Positions 1-19,850 of a stretch of 64,000 bases of DNA are shown here, one piece after another (positions within the stretch are counted from its first letter, which is position 1; every line of letters begins with the position of its first letter). Position numbers and translations under genes: made by a program. This DNA is from Trochalopteron elliotii. Lineage: Eukaryota; Chordata; Aves; Passeriformes; Leiothrichidae. The stretch lies in NCBI GenBank assembly GCA_024734555.1, contig JANPWX010019292.1, positions 261,669-325,668 on the forward strand. Direction: 5' to 3'. The notes beneath the pieces were generated by a model. That model was not told the origin of the DNA. It saw nothing but the letters and a program-made list of their open reading frames with translations, and searched no databases.

Positions 1-1049
1 GGGGGACAAACACTTCCCTAGTCCTGCTGGCCACACTATTTCTGATACAAGCCAGGATGCCATTGGCCTTCTTCGCCACCTGGGCACACGCTGGCTCGTG
101 TTCAGCTGCTGTCAACCAGCACTCCCAGGTCCTTTTCCACTGGTCCACTTTCCAGCCACTCTTCCCCAATCCTGTAATGCTGCATGGGGTTGTTGTGACC
201 CAAGTGCAGGACCCAGCACTTCACCTTATTGAACCTCTTACTGTTGGCCTCAACCCATCAATCCAGCCTGCCCAGATCCCTCTGCAGAGCCTTCCTACCC
301 TCCAGCAGATCAACACTCCCACCCAAGTTAGTGTCATCTGAGAACTTACTGAGGGTGCAGTTGATCTCCCCATCCAGATTATCAATAAAGATATTAAACA
401 GGACTGGCCCAAACACTGATCCCTGAGGGACACCACTGGTGACTGGCCACCAACTGGATGCAGCACCTTTCACCACCACGCTCTGGGCCACGCCATCCAG
501 CCACTTCTTAACCCAGCAAAGAGTGCACCTGTCCAAGCTGTGGGCTGCAGCATTCTGCAGGAGAATGCCATGGGAGACAGTGTTAAAGGCTTTACTGAAG
601 TCCAGGTAGACATCCACAGCCTTTCCCTCATCCACTAGGCAGGTCACCTGGTCAGAAAAGGGGCTCAGGTTGGTCAGGCAGGACCTGCCCCTCCTAAATC
701 CATGCTGGCTGGGCCTGATCCCCTGGTTGTTCTGTGTCTGCTGTGTGATCGCACTCAAGATGATCTGTTCCATAATCTTGCTGGGCACCGAGGTCAGGCT
801 GACAGGCCTGTAGTTCCCCAGATCCTCCTTCCAACCCTCCTTGCAGATGGGTATCCCATTGGCCAACCTCCAGTCCTTTGGGACCTCCCCTGTTAACCAG
901 GACTGCTGATAAATGATAGCAAGCAGCTTGGTGAGCTCTTCCACCAGTTCCATCAGTACTTCCAGGTGAATCTCATCTGGCTCCATAGACCTGTGAAGGT
1001 GTAAGGGGCTCAGCAGGTCACTAACTGCTTCCTTCAGTTGTTTTGTCAA
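1..1049 (-). mobile_element. CR1 LINE fragment, reverse transcriptase
   Basis: Read on the minus strand, positions 1049-258 encode 263 residues of CR1 ORF2 reverse transcriptase. Visible blocks include NYRPVSLTS, the finger/palm [19 protein letters not shown] and a degenerate catalytic box FSDDT in place of (Y/F)ADDT. The open frame has few breaks but lacks endonuclease and the 3' end. The 5'-truncation point, near 1049, lies about 32 bp before VCP exon 3, so the remaining intron end supplies the whole acceptor. Confidence 0.92.
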
Positions 1050-1062
1050 AAGTTTGTTCTAA

Positions 1063-3038
<1,976 letters not shown>

Positions 3039-3815
3039 CATAGAATCACAGAATGGTTTGGGTTGGAAGGGGGCTCCAAGATCATCTATTTCCAGCCCTC
3101 CTGCCATGGGCAGGGACACCTTCCACTAGACCAGGCTGCTCAGAGCCCTATCCAGTCTGGCCTTGAACACTTCCAGGGATGGGGCATCCACAACTTCTCT
3201 GGGCAACCTGTGCCAGGGCCTCACTACCTTCAAAGTAAAGAATTTCTTAATTTCTTCCTATTATCCAATGTAAATCATCTCTCTTTCAGTTTGAAGACAT
3301 TCCTCTTTGTCCTGTCACTGCATGCCTTTGTAAAAAGTCCCTCCAGCCTTCCTGTAGGTTCCTTTCAGGTACCAGAAGGTGCTATAAGGTCTTGCCGGAG
3401 CCTTCTCTTCTCCAGGCTGAACAGCCCCAACTTTCTCAGCCTCTCTTCATAGGAGAGGGTCTCCAGCCCTCTTATCATCTTTGTGGCCTCCTCTGGGCTT
3501 GCTCCAACAGGTCCACGACTTCCTCATGTTGGGGGGCTAGAGCTGGACACCATACTCCAGGTGGGGTCTCAAGAGCAGAGAGGGAGAATCTCCTCCCTTG
3601 ACCTGCTGACCATGCTGCTTTAGATGCAGTCCAGAACACAGTTGGTTTCTGGGATGCAAGTGCACATTACCAAGTCATATCAAGCTTCTTGTCCACCAAC
3701 ACCCCTAAGTCCTTCTCAGCAGGGCTGCTCTCAATCCATTCTCCACCCAGCCTGTACTTGTGCTTGGGATTGCCCTGACCCATGTGCAGGAGCATGTGTT
3801 GAAACAAGTTAGCTC
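3039..3815 (-). mobile_element. CR1 LINE 3' fragment
   Basis: The start at about 3,039 is the reverse complement of the typical avian CR1 3' end (cagaatggtttgggttgg). It is followed by the conserved 3' non-coding and C-terminal ORF2 sequence in minus orientation. It lacks the reverse transcriptase core, so it is a 5'-truncated copy in intron 3. Confidence 0.9.
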
Positions 3816-3970
3816 ATGACTCTTACAGGGCTTGAGGCTGCATTAGTAACTTGTGAATGTATCTTGAGGATAGCAAAGGGGAGCTACAGAAGAGCGAGGG
3901 GGAGATAGTATGAAACCCCCCAGCAGTTTTGGATAGGGCTGAGGGGAGTGAAGGAAAGCATGTGTTGTGA

Positions 3971-4318
<348 letters not shown>

Positions 4319-4513
4319 TGAAGTCCTGATGGCAGTGAATGCGGGCTAGTCCTGATACCAAAGAAAAAGAATTTCTGGAAGCTTGTACAGATCTCCATGG
4401 AGCATTAGACTGACAACTGTAGAGTAAGATTTTGCTGTTGTGGATTTAATTTTTTCCCAAACTTCAGAAGAGTGATATCTGTTGCTGGCTGGTAGAGCAG
4501 CTTGATAGTTCTC

Positions 4514-4981
4514 TGTCATGGTTTAATCCCAGCCAGCAACTAAGTACCATGCAGCTGCTTGCTCACACCTCCTCCCTCCTTGCCAGTGGGGAGGAGAATT
4601 GGAAAAAAGTAAAACTCATGGGTTGAGATAAGAACAGTTTAATAATATTAATTATAATAATACTAATAATAATTGGTGAGAGAGAGGAAGGGAGGAATAA
4701 AACCCAAGAGATATAAGTGATGCGCAATACAATTGCTCACCATCCGCTGACTGATGCCCAGCTTGTCCTCGAGCCATGATATGTGTCTCCTGGCCAATTC
4801 CCCCCAGTTTATATACTGGGCATGACATTCTGTGGTGTGGAATATCCATTNGTAAGCACTGCTCAGCAACAACCAAAACATCAGTGTGTTATCAGCATTA
4901 TTCCCATACTGAATCCAAACTACAGCATTGTACCAGCTACTGAGAAGAAAATGAACTCTTATCCCAGATGACAACAGGACA
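4514..4981 (-). mobile_element. Solo LTR (468 bp) in VCP intron 4, TSD ttctc
   Basis: TG...CA ends (tgtcatgg to aacaggaca) are flanked by perfect 5-bp repeats ttctc (4,509-4,513 and 4,982-4,986). On the minus strand it has a TATA-like tatataaac and the retroviral R/U5-like segment that ends in the 'ggttaaaccatgaca' type terminus common in avian ERVs. One ambiguous base (n) is at 4,851. It is a solo LTR because nothing internal adjoins it. Confidence 0.9.
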
Positions 4982-5634
4982 TTCTCCTGTGTTTTTTTGC
5001 TACGTGGGATGGGAGGACATTGGAAAAGGCTTAGGTAGAACTCAGTTTAATGAGATTTTTCTCCTGAGTTGCTCCCACTTGATGGGATTGAGGAGTTGCC
5101 CACATATTAATCAATGAGTTAGATATACTAGCTGGCACCCTGACTAAATGCACTTTTTCCAAAGTAATTTAATTAATAACTGGGAAAGTGCATAAAAAAA
5201 CAAATATACATTTAGAGTTGTGCTAGTAGCACTTCTGCTGGAACAAATAGGTCCTAATACAATATATACACAAGTTGAATTTATCCAGCTTCTGTAGTCC
5301 AGTTTACCTAGGATTCATAGTGCAGTGTCATATATTATTCTGTTTCTGGAGACAACCAGTCTAGTTATAACAACTTCATTATTAATTTAGATTAAGTCAA
5401 GGCTTTTTGCTATTTTTAGAAATGTTAAATTGAAACTGGATGGAAAAGAAACATGATTCCTTGCCTTTGTGTTTTGTATTTAGGTAGAATATTATTTTTC
5501 TATTGTTTGCTGGTTTTGTTTGCTGTTTGTTTCTCAATGAAATTTGATGGTGCTTGAGTGGTCACAGTACATGCAGCTCTTGAATTTAAAATGCAGAGCA
5601 ATGTTAAAAATGCCAGCAGTGTATACCTGTGTAA

Positions 5635-5916
<282 letters not shown>

Positions 5917-7554
5917 TAAGAGCAGCAGTGTTTGCAGTTCCTGTTTTGGCATTTTGTGTCTTGAATGTAATGATTAAAACCTCTGGTTTCAGGAGATGAG
6001 CTGCTGCTGAAGATAGAGAAATGTGCTTCCAGTATCCTTCCTCATATGCTGATATAGCACCAGTGCATAGGTTTGCTGATGAGATGCCATACTTTGGCAG
6101 CAGTTATTTTGCATCTGCTTCCATATATCTCATGCTGGACTTAGATTCATCTTTTAATTCCAAATTTCCCTTGATACATAGCAGGGAGGGCTTACAATGT
6201 TGCTAAATTTCATGCCATGTGAAAAGAAAGCAATTGGTACTTTTTCAGTGAGAAATTTGAAATCTAAATTATGGATTTTTTTTTCTTTTTTCCTCCCAGT
6301 CCCTTAAGGTGTCTAGCCTTGAGTGTCCCAAGCTTGAGGCAGCCTGAGTGGATTGTCTGTCAGGTCTTGGCCACCTTACTGTTACAGAGTAGGAAATCTC
6401 AGAAATGGGCTAAGGTGGCTGTATGCTTCATAAAGTAAGTGTCTTTTTACTGCCTGCAGATCAGGGTGAGTCTTAGTTTGTAGTTAGCTCTGCCTTTTGA
6501 AAAATTCACCTCTATTTGACACTTGTGAGGCTGTGTCTGGGCACGAGATGAGTCCAGTTTGGGTTCTTCAGGACACAACAGAGACAGATAGGAGCAAGTT
6601 CAGCCAAGGCCACCAAAATTGATGAGGGAGCTGGAGGTCAGAATGAATGAGGAATAGCTGGGAGTGGGTTGATGCAGCACGGAGAAGGGAAGGCAAAGGT
6701 TCGGGGTTACTGGCAACTGCCTGATGGGAAGATGTGGATAATCAGGCTCTCCCAAGAGCTGCACCCAGGGACAGGACTAGAAGCAATAACACAAGCTGGA
6801 TCAAGGAAAATTCCCAATGAAAAAAGGTTTATTCAAACCCTGGAACAAGGCCTGGAGAGGGCAGGAACCTCCAGACCTGGAGGCCTTCAGCACTTGATAG
6901 GGCTAGACCCTGAGCAACCTGCTTGAAGTGTAGTAGTTCCAGTTTGTGGGACTCTGACTGAGCCCCTCTGAGATTCCAGGCTGTGTTATTTTATTTTAGC
7001 ATGGCCTAATGTTGCAGATAACTAAGGCCAGTAGAAATTTGGACAGCTAAATGAACAGATGCTATACAGCTATACTGAAAGGGTTGGTTACTGGTGGTCT
7101 TATCTGCACATCTGGATTGTAACATTTTCTGTTAATTTGAGTCAATCCCAGGAGAAAACACTATGTTGGAGAACTGTATGGTAGCTAGGGTATGTCAGGT
7201 AGTTAGAAATGCCACTTAGAGTTTAAGGAATAAGTACATTTTATACTGGGTTTCATTGTCTTATCATTGCTAGCCAAATCAGAGGGTCACACAACTTGTT
7301 TTGCACTAGTCTGTAGGGGCCCTGGCAGCAGAGGCTGTCATTCAAGAGGGTAGGCTTCAGTGAGGAATTTCCCTCTGCATATCTGGGAAGAGAGAGCTAA
7401 GAAACAATTGTAGAAGACACCAGGAAGACTTGAAAATTAGAATCTCAACACATCAAAGAAACAGCAATGAGCAAAAACCTGGGTTCAGTAGACCAGGATG
7501 GATTTTTAAGCTACTGTTTTAACTCAGATGTTTAATGTATTTCCTCCTGGGTAG

Positions 7555-7728
<174 letters not shown>

Positions 7729-7914
7729 TGAAGATGACTTGATATCAGAGGTTCATGAGGTATTGGGAGGGGAATAAGTAATTTGGGGTTTTTGGGGGGA
7801 AGTTTGGTTTGCTTATGTTTGGGAGTTTTTTAAATGCTGGTGTTAGGAAAGTATTTCCTTACATATTTTGGACACAGATTAAAGTACTGACAACTTGCAA
7901 AGCAGAGGGATCCT

Positions 7915-8334
7915 TCGAAGCCAGGGACCCCTTAAAATATGGGAAGCTGGAAAGAGCAAACGCAGATACAACCAATATGGTCAACATACGTTCACTACTT
8001 TATTCCGTCTAAAATGGCAGATTATATACACATCAATATAGTTTACAATTACAAATGTTTTTCCATTGGTATACAGCATAAGGAAAAATGCAAACAGACA
8101 TTGTTTATCTTATTCTTAAGGTGGCTAAAGTGTTCACACAACAGCTATGCCTATTAACGCCTATAAAAACCCCTATCCTAAGATAATACCTTAACGGAAT
8201 TTTTAACTACGCCACATACTATTTCTAACTGTGCCACAGGCTTCACAGGCCTGGATCTGGGGCCCAGGCTGGGGTAGCTCAAACCTCAATCCAAATATAA
8301 ATCATGCCCTCGCTCTCTGAGAAATTCTGCTACA
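7915..8334 (-). mobile_element. Probable solo LTR in VCP intron 6
   Basis: Read on the minus strand, it starts TGTAGCAG (8,334 downward) and holds a TATA-like element (about 8,023-8,030) and AATAAA (about 8,003). The five bases atcct occur just outside both ends (7,910-7,914 and 8,335-8,339). The 3' terminus is GA rather than CA, so that edge is less certain. Confidence 0.5.
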
Positions 8335-8523
8335 ATCCTTTGAATCAGCACTGCCAGTTACTGGCAAGGTTTTTGTTGTGTGTTGTGTGGAGTAGTAAGG
8401 GTGTTGATAGCAATGCTGACATGGCAGCTATTGTGAGATTGCATCACAATTTCAGACTGGCTTTATCAAATGCTTACAGATTCGCTGTGAATCTACTTAG
8501 GCATTTAGATACTCACCACCTAA

Positions 8524-10888
<2,365 letters not shown>

Positions 10889-11097
10889 TAAAGGAGTACA
10901 TCCTTTTTGGTAGCAGCTGTCATGAGTCTCTGCATTTGACTACAGGGTAAAGCAGTATTTAACTTAATGCTTGAAAGCAGTTGGATGTCAGAATTTGGGT
11001 GTCAGAAGAATCTGATATAGTTAACAATGTTTCTTAACAGCTCATGTCTGTTGTATGTCTGTTTTGGTGCAGTACTAGCTCCTGTGCTGTGTTTTAG

Positions 11098-11301
<204 letters not shown>

Positions 11302-11423
11302 TAATTTGTTATGGACTGTGCTTTAGGGGCCTTGGAAAGATTGAGTGGAAATTAATATTAAACATCTTATGTGTTATATAAACTTCTTTTCAGCTACTTG
11401 TTTGAAATTAATTTCTAGATTTC

Positions 11424-11731
11424 TCTGGCAGTTGCAGACACCAGAAGGAACAAGACAGATGCAGCAGGTCAAGGGAAAGCTTCTCTTCCTCTTTATTATC
11501 TGACTCCATTACTTATATACATTTGTACAAAGGTCAAGAGATTGGCTACACAGGTTGCCACCTCTTCGACCTGGATGGTGAACATCACCGTCCATCACAT
11601 TTCTCCTCCCAGAGAAGAAAAATGTAAGCACACTGATAAATTCTAAAAGCATACATTGTTTTTGTGAAGCTGCGTGAGAAACTCCAGTTCAAGAGTGTAA
11701 ACAATCAAAAGGCTTTTGCATCAGGGTGACA
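11424..11731 (-). mobile_element. Short solo LTR (308 bp) in VCP intron 9, TSD gatttc
   Basis: A perfect 6-bp duplication gatttc flanks it (11,418-11,423 and 11,732-11,737). The minus strand begins TGTCACCCTGATGC and has a TATA-like tatataagta and an AATAA-type signal. It resembles the element at 42,093-42,386 over its first 60 bp. One terminal base differs from TG/CA. Confidence 0.75.
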
Positions 11732-11737
11732 GATTTC

Positions 11738-12776
<1,039 letters not shown>

Positions 12777-13162
12777 TGACCAAAAATCCTCACTTGCTAG
12801 TTAAGAATGCTGTGGCTAAGGGAAACAAATGTGTATTGGTCCAATCTAAAAGTGCCTTGCCACTGTCCTGTGTTTGTTTGCTGTGGCATTCTCTTTTAAA
12901 ATAAAGCAAACCTGAAACAGCACTCACAGAGCTGACTGAACATTGTGGTAATACTGGAGTGATCTAATCTCTGTCCTGAATGAAGAACTGCAGTCCTTAG
13001 GGTTATCTTTCTGCACACTATCTATTCCAGTTGCAACTTTGTTCTCAAGTAGGAGGTGGAACAGCAGTGTCTTTGGCTGCTAAATGTGATAGCACTTATC
13101 TTGAATTTGCAGCAAAGCACTAATGTTTCTGTCCTTCAGAGTTTTGTTGCACCTCTGAATGA

Positions 13163-13474
<312 letters not shown>

Positions 13475-13506
13475 TAGAACTGATATAATGCTGTTTCTTC
13501 TAATGA

Positions 13507-14133
<627 letters not shown>

Positions 14134-14368
14134 CCTTTGAGGTTTGTAATTTCTCTCTCAGTGTTGGAAGCCTCTCCCATGAACTAAAATCAAACTCGGT
14201 GCCTTTCCGGGCTATGTGCCAAGGTCTCCAACCCCCCTGGACCGACTTCACACCCCCCTGTCCAGGGTTCAAACTCTCTTCCTCGGGTCCCAGGCCATCC
14301 AAAGGGATGCCCTGGACTCCGACAGGTTTCCAACAGATTTTTGCCCAGTCAGCTTGAAAAATAATAAT
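14134..14368 (-). mobile_element. Internal remnant of the antisense ERV
   Basis: Sequence upstream (on the minus strand) of the LTR at 13,677-14,133. It contains an 81-codon open stretch without a recognised domain, and its distal end is interrupted by the solo LTR at 14,369. I infer it to be the 3' internal end of the same element, since a polypurine tract joins them. Confidence 0.5.
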
Positions 14369-14729
14369 TGTCATGGTTTAGGAATGGTATTCCCCAATTT
14401 AGTGTTCCCACTGAAACACTCCAAACCACATGCTGCTCACTCACTCCCCCCTCCCCTGTGGCAGGATGGAGAGGAGAATTGGAGGTACAAAAGGTAAAGA
14501 TCATGGGTTGAGATAAGAACAATTTACTGGAAACACAAATGAGATAAGAAAATGAACAGTATTAATAACAGTGTACAGGACAGGCGAATTATTCACATGT
14601 GAGTGCTCACCATACCGAACATGACATTATCTCTGATGCTTGCTTCACGCTACCCGACCAAAAGGGACCCCCTCCCTCTGCCCCCTGCATGATGTGAGGT
14701 GGTACCCTGTCCTGGCCAGAACCAGGACA
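14369..14729 (-). mobile_element. Solo LTR (361 bp), TSD ataat
   Basis: Perfect TG...CA element (tgtcatgg to ccaggaca) flanked by ataat on both sides (14,364-14,368 and 14,730-14,734). It shares both termini and the 'catgggttgagataagaaca' R-region type with the LTR at 4,514 but is shorter. Antisense to VCP. Confidence 0.9.
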
Positions 14730-14734
14730 ATAAT

Positions 14735-15537
14735 AAAATTCAGAACCTCTGCACATTTCTGTTTGGGCTGTGACCAGGGTAAATGCAAAGTTTATATGGT
14801 ATTTTGGTGTAATGGACTGAAAATATCATGCTGTTCCATCTTAGCGAACCTGGGGAGAGGGAGATGCTGGGAAGCAGCATCAGGCTTTCCTGAGCTGAGT
14901 CTACAGGGACATCTTGGGTGGATGTTGTGCTACATGCAGGAACAGCAGCAGTTCTGCTTCTCTTAAGTGGAAACTAGCAATAGCACTGCTGCCAAGAATC
15001 CTGTTATGTGATGGCTTTAATATGCTAGAAAGTAGATGAAGATTCTCATGCAGAGAGCATATGAAGTGTTTGCATCAGTGTTATCATAGAGGTGAGAAGT
15101 AATTCTGAAGCCTTCTATGAAAGAAGCTGGAACAATGTCATGAATGGTCTGTGGAATTGGAGTGGTTTGGGTTTGATATATCCCTGCTTTCAGTTGCACT
15201 GTAGAAACAGCCTGTCTGTGAATAAAAGAATCTACTTTTCAATCTAACTTCTGGCATTAAAATCATCACCTATCTGATCATGTTGGAAGGATAAATGCTC
15301 ACATCAGACATCTTGACTGTCTTTGGAGGGCAGAGAAAATTGGTTAGATAATGAGCTAGCTATTCTCATTTGCTTTTGCAGGGCAGACTGAAGTTTGGGT
15401 TAAATGTGCTGGAAAACTACCTGAACTGGTACTTAGTTCATAGGCTTTACAATTTAGCTGTGATGCTTTTCAAAACAGTGCCCATTTAAAAACACCAGTG
15501 GCACTGAGCAGGCAGACTCTTGTGTTTAACCCACCAG
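14735..15537. other. VCP intron 12, non-repetitive part
   Basis: No coding or mobile-element signature is recognised. It is probably ancestral intron 12 sequence. Confidence 0.5.
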
Positions 15538-17142
15538 AAATCAAAATTATTTGGGTTGGAAAGGACCTCAAAGATCATTCCAAACCCCCCAGCCATGGTG
15601 TAGTGGGTTGACCCTGGCTGAATGTCAGGCACCCACCAAAGCTGCTCTCTCACTCCCCTCTGCGGCTGGCCAGAGGAGAGAAAATTTAACAAAGGGTTCA
15701 TGAGTTGAGATAAAGACCAGGAGACATCACTCATCAAATACCATCATGGGCAAAATAGGCTCTAATTAAGAGTATGAATTGAATTTATTACTAACAAAAT
15801 CAGAGCAGGACAATGAGAAGTAAAATGAACCCTTAAAAAACCACCTTCCCCTCACCCCTCCCTCCTTTCCAGCTCTACTTCCTACCCCAGCAGTGAAGGA
15901 GACAGGGAATGGGGGTTTTGGTCAGTCCATTACCCGTGGTTTCTTCCACTGTTCATGGAGAGGAGTCGTTCCCTTGCTGCAGTGTGGGGTCCCTTGCCAC
16001 GGGAGACAGTTCTCCATGAACTTCTCCAACGTGAGTCCGTCTCATGAGCATCAGCTAAATGTGAACTGCTGTAATGTGAGTCCATCCCATGGACAACAGT
16101 CCTCCTCGAACTGCTACAGTGTGAATCACTCTTCCATGGAGTGCAGTCCTCCAAGGACAGGCTGCCCCAGTAAGGGCTCCTCTCTCTACAGGCCTCCCAC
16201 GGGGTCACAGCCTCCTCTCAGGAATCCACCTGCTCTGGCATGGGTGTCCTCCATGGGCTGCAGGTGGATCTCTGCATCCCCATGGATCTCCATGGGCTGC
16301 AGGAGGACAGCCTGCTTCACCATGGCCTTCACCCATGGGATGCAGAGGAATCTCAGCTCTGGTGCTTGGAGCTCCTCCTCCCCGTCCTTCTCCACTGACC
16401 TTGATGTCTCCATAGTTTTTCTTCTCATATTCTCACCCCACTCTTTTCTGGATGCAATTACATCTGTGCAATAGCTTTTCTTTTTTCCTAAATATGTTAT
16501 CACAGAGGCATTACCACTATTTCTAATTGGGCCAGCCTTGGCCAGCAGTGCATCTGTCTTTGGAGCTGCCAGGGATTGGCTCTGCCAGACATGGAGGAAG
16601 CTTCTAGCAGCTTCTCACAGAAGCCATCCCTGTAGCCCCCCTGCTACCAAAACCAGGCCATGCAAACCCAATACACATGGACAGGGACACCTTCCACTAG
16701 GCCAGATTGCTCAGAGCCCCATCCAGCCTGGGCTTGGATACTTCCAGGGATGGGACATCCACAACCTCTCTGGGCAACCTGTGCCAGTGCCTCACCACCC
16801 TCACAGTAAAGAATTTTTTCCCAATATCCAATCTAAACCTACCCTCCTTCAGTTTGCAGCCATTCCCCCTTGTCTTATCACTACATGTACTTGTAAAAAG
16901 TCCCTCTGGCTTTCTTGTAGGCACCCTTTAGGTACAGGAAGGCTGCTCTAAGATCTCCCCAGAGCCTTTTCCAGGCTGAACAGCCCCACCTCTCTCAGCC
17001 TGTCTTCATAGGAGAGATGCTTCAGCCCTCTGATCAGCTGCCTGCTGGGCTTGCATCAGCAGGTCTACATCCTTATTTTAAAGGCCCTAGAACTGGATGC
17101 AGTACTTCAGGTGGGGTGTCACAAGAGCAGAGCAGGGGGGCA
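15538..17142 (-). mobile_element. CR1 LINE 3' fragment, split by an LTR
   Basis: CR1 3'-end sequence on the minus strand occupies 15,538-15,598 and resumes at 16,676. Removing the LTR between restores the conserved CR1 'ccatggacagggacacc' stretch. It runs to about 17,142, where a second CR1 copy starts. Confidence 0.9.
15599..16675 (-). mobile_element. Long LTR, family D copy 1 (1,077 bp), TSD catgg
   Basis: TG...CA element (tgtagtgggttgaccc to caataca) inserted in a CR1, with catgg at both junctions (15,594-15,598, 16,676-16,680). The minus strand carries AATAAA (from about 15,785). The middle (about 15,950-16,160) has several diverged repeats of about 65 bp built on 'catgga..acagt', as in U3 enhancer repeats. 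Related pieces occur at 42,480, 44,325, 44,827 and 49,922. Confidence 0.9.
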
Positions 17143-19386
17143 GAGTCACAGAACGGTTGAGGTTGGAAGAGACTGCAGTGGATCATCTGGTCCAACCCCC
17201 CTGCTCAAGCAGGGTTATCCCAGAACACATGGCACAGAATTGCATCCAGACAGTTCTTGAATATCTCCAGTGAGGGAGACTCCACAACCTCTGGGCAATC
17301 TGTTCCAGTGCATGGTCACCTGCACAGTAAAGTTCTTCCTCATGTTCACGTGGAACTTCCTGTGCATCGGTTTCTGCCCATTGCCTCTCATCCTATTGCT
17401 TGGCACCACCGAGAAGAGCGTGGTCTGTCTTCTTGATGATCCTCTCTTCAGATACACATTGATGAGGTCCCCTCTCAGTTCTCTTCTTAAGGCTGAACAG
17501 GCCCAGCTCCTTCAGCCTTCCCTCATAAGAGAGATGCTCCAGTCCCTTAATCATCCTTGGCACCCTCCTCTGGACCTGCTTCAGGAGCTCCATGTCTCTC
17601 TTGTGCTGAGAAGCCCAGAATGGGACTCAACACTCCAGATGTGCTTCACCAGGGCTGAGTAGAGGGGCAGGACCACCTCCCTTGACCTGCTAGCAATGCT
17701 CTTCTTAATGCACCCCAGGATCCCATTTGCCTTCTTGGCCACAAGGGCACTGCTGGCTCATGGACAGCTTGTTGTCCACCAGGACCTCCAGGTCCTTCTC
17801 TACAGAGCTGCTTTCCAGCAGGTCACCCCCAGCCTGTACTGGTGCCTGAGGTTATTCTTCCCCAGGTGCAGGCCCCTGCTTTTGCTTTTGTTGAACTTCA
17901 GACAGTTCTTCTCTGCCCATCTTTCCAACCTGTCGAGGTCCTTTGGAATGCCTGCGCAGCACTCTGGGGTATTGGCCACTCCTCCCAGCTTTGTGTTGTC
18001 AGCGAACTTACTAAGGAGGCATCTACCCCTTCATCCAAGTCATTGGTGAACAAGTTAAACAATACTGGGCCCAGTATTGAACCTTGGGGGATACCACTAG
18101 TGACAGGCCTCCAACTAGACCCTGTGCCACTGATCACAACCCTCTGGGATCTACCATTCAGCCAGTTCTCAATGCACCTCTATGTCCACTCATCTAGTCC
18201 ACACTTTCTGAGCTTGCCTTTGAGGATATTGTGAGACAGTGCCGAAAGCCTTGCTGAAGTTGAGGTAGAAAATATCCACTGCTCTCCCCTCATCCATCCA
18301 CGTAGTTGTTTCATCGTAGAAGGCAATCAGGTTGGTCAAGCATGATTTCCTTTTAGTGAATCCATGCTGACTACTTCTGATCACCTTCTTGTCATCCATG
18401 TGGATAGAGATGCCCTCCAGAATGAAGAACTCCATCACCTTTCCAGGGATTGAGGTGAGGCTGATTGTCTGCTAGCTCCCTGGGTCCTCTTGCTTGCCCT
18501 TTGTGAAGACTGGCATGACATTTGCTTTTTTCCAGTCCTCAGGCACCCCTCCTGATCACCACGACCTTTCAAAGATGATCGTGAGCAGCCTTGCTCTGGT
18601 GTCCATCAGCTTTCTCAGCACTTGTGGATGCATCCCATCAGGGCTCATGGACTTGTGCATGTCAAGTTTGTTTAGGTGTTCTCTGACCCAACCCTCCTTG
18701 ACCAAGGGAAGGTCTTCCTTCCAACATTCCTTTGCCTTGGTATCCTGGGTCAGAGATCCCTGAGGTCTGGTCTTGTCAGTGAAGACTGATGCAAAGGAGG
18801 TGTTCAGTAACTCTGCCTTCTCTGCATCCTCTGTCACTAGGGTCCTCTCTCCATTTACTAATGTTCCCATATTGTCCTTAGTTTTCCTTTTGTTACTGAT
18901 GTATTGCAAGAAGCCCTTGTTGTCCTTGACATCCTTGGCCAGATTTAATTCCAGATGGGCCTTGGCCTTCCTTGTCTCATTTCTACTTACTCTGACAACC
19001 TCTTTATATTCATTCCAAGTGGCCTGATCCTGCTTCCATCTCCTGTGTTTCTTGCTTTTGCTTGGGTCCCTTTTGCCTGATTTCTTGCTCATTGGGTTGT
19101 ACCATTCTTGAGCCAGGAGGAAGTGTTGCTTGAATATTGACCAAGTCTCTTGGACTCCTCTTCCCTGCAGGACTTATTCCCTTGGGATTCTTCCAAGAAG
19201 GTCCCTGAAGAGGCTAAAGCTAGCTCTCCTGGAGTCCATGGTTACAATCTTACTTGCTGCCCTGCTTCCTCCTTGCATGATACTGAACTCCACAATCTCA
19301 TGGTCACTACAGCCAAGGCTGCCCCCAACCTTCACATCTCCAAAAAGGCCTTCCCTGTTTGTTAAAGGTCAAGCAGCACATCATTC
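17143..19386 (-). mobile_element. CR1 LINE, 2.2 kb with reverse transcriptase
   Basis: The minus strand gives the 3' end (from 17,143), then broken ORF2 frames: [19 protein letters not shown] (about 17,898-18,137), a palm block with NFSKAFGTV (18,190-18,438) and the region between endonuclease and RT (18,556-19,092). Stops and frame changes show it is dead. It stops abruptly where the ERV LTR begins at 19,387. Confidence 0.93.
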
Positions 19387-19850
19387 TGTTACCAAAAATT
19401 TGGTAAAATAAAAAACCCGCTAACACCAATGTAGCATTAAGAAGCAGGCATTCTTTATTTGGCCGGATGCACAGGGGGATAGCTCCTCCTCAACTTGTGC
19501 ATGCTCAGTACAGGAAGGTTTCTTTTTATATACTGTATTTTACATACATAATCATTGATAGTCCCAGAATAAACATACTTATGATAATCATTTCCCTGAA
19601 ATCATTAACATATTTTCCTTCCCCTTTATGCATGTGTTCTTTTGTCCTGGGGGTCTCTTTGGTGTTCTCTAGTGATTGGGGACCCCAGTGTAACACCTGA
19701 CCTGGTTGAGTTGTCAGGGCACTGGGACTGGTGAACTTCCAGTTCTCCTTCTTACACAGTGGGCATTATGCAGTTCCATAGGCCAGTGGGTTTTGGAGAA
19801 CAAGCATTGTGTTAGCTCACCAGGTGTAGACAATTTTTCATCTGGTAACA
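19387..19850 (-). mobile_element. 3' LTR of antisense class I ERV
   Basis: TGTTACC...GGTAACA inverted termini, 464 bp. On the minus strand there is a TATA-like tatataaaaa (about 19,530-19,540) and AATAAAG (about 19,455). A purine-rich tract (aaagggcagaa) sits just upstream of the LTR on the minus strand, the position of the second-strand primer. Confidence 0.85.

Noticed and set aside
4851..4851. Ambiguous base n as an assembly gap
   Set aside because: A single unresolved base in an otherwise continuous LTR with intact TSDs; no sign of missing sequence.
15893..16474. 193-codon plus-strand frame rich in Ser and Cys
   Set aside because: It runs through internal repeats of the family D LTR and recurs as partial frames in other copies; no domain.
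18556..19092. 178-codon Lys-rich frame that could look like a host nuclear protein
   Set aside because: It is CR1 ORF2 between endonuclease and reverse transcriptase, continuous with RT blocks at 17,898-18,438.
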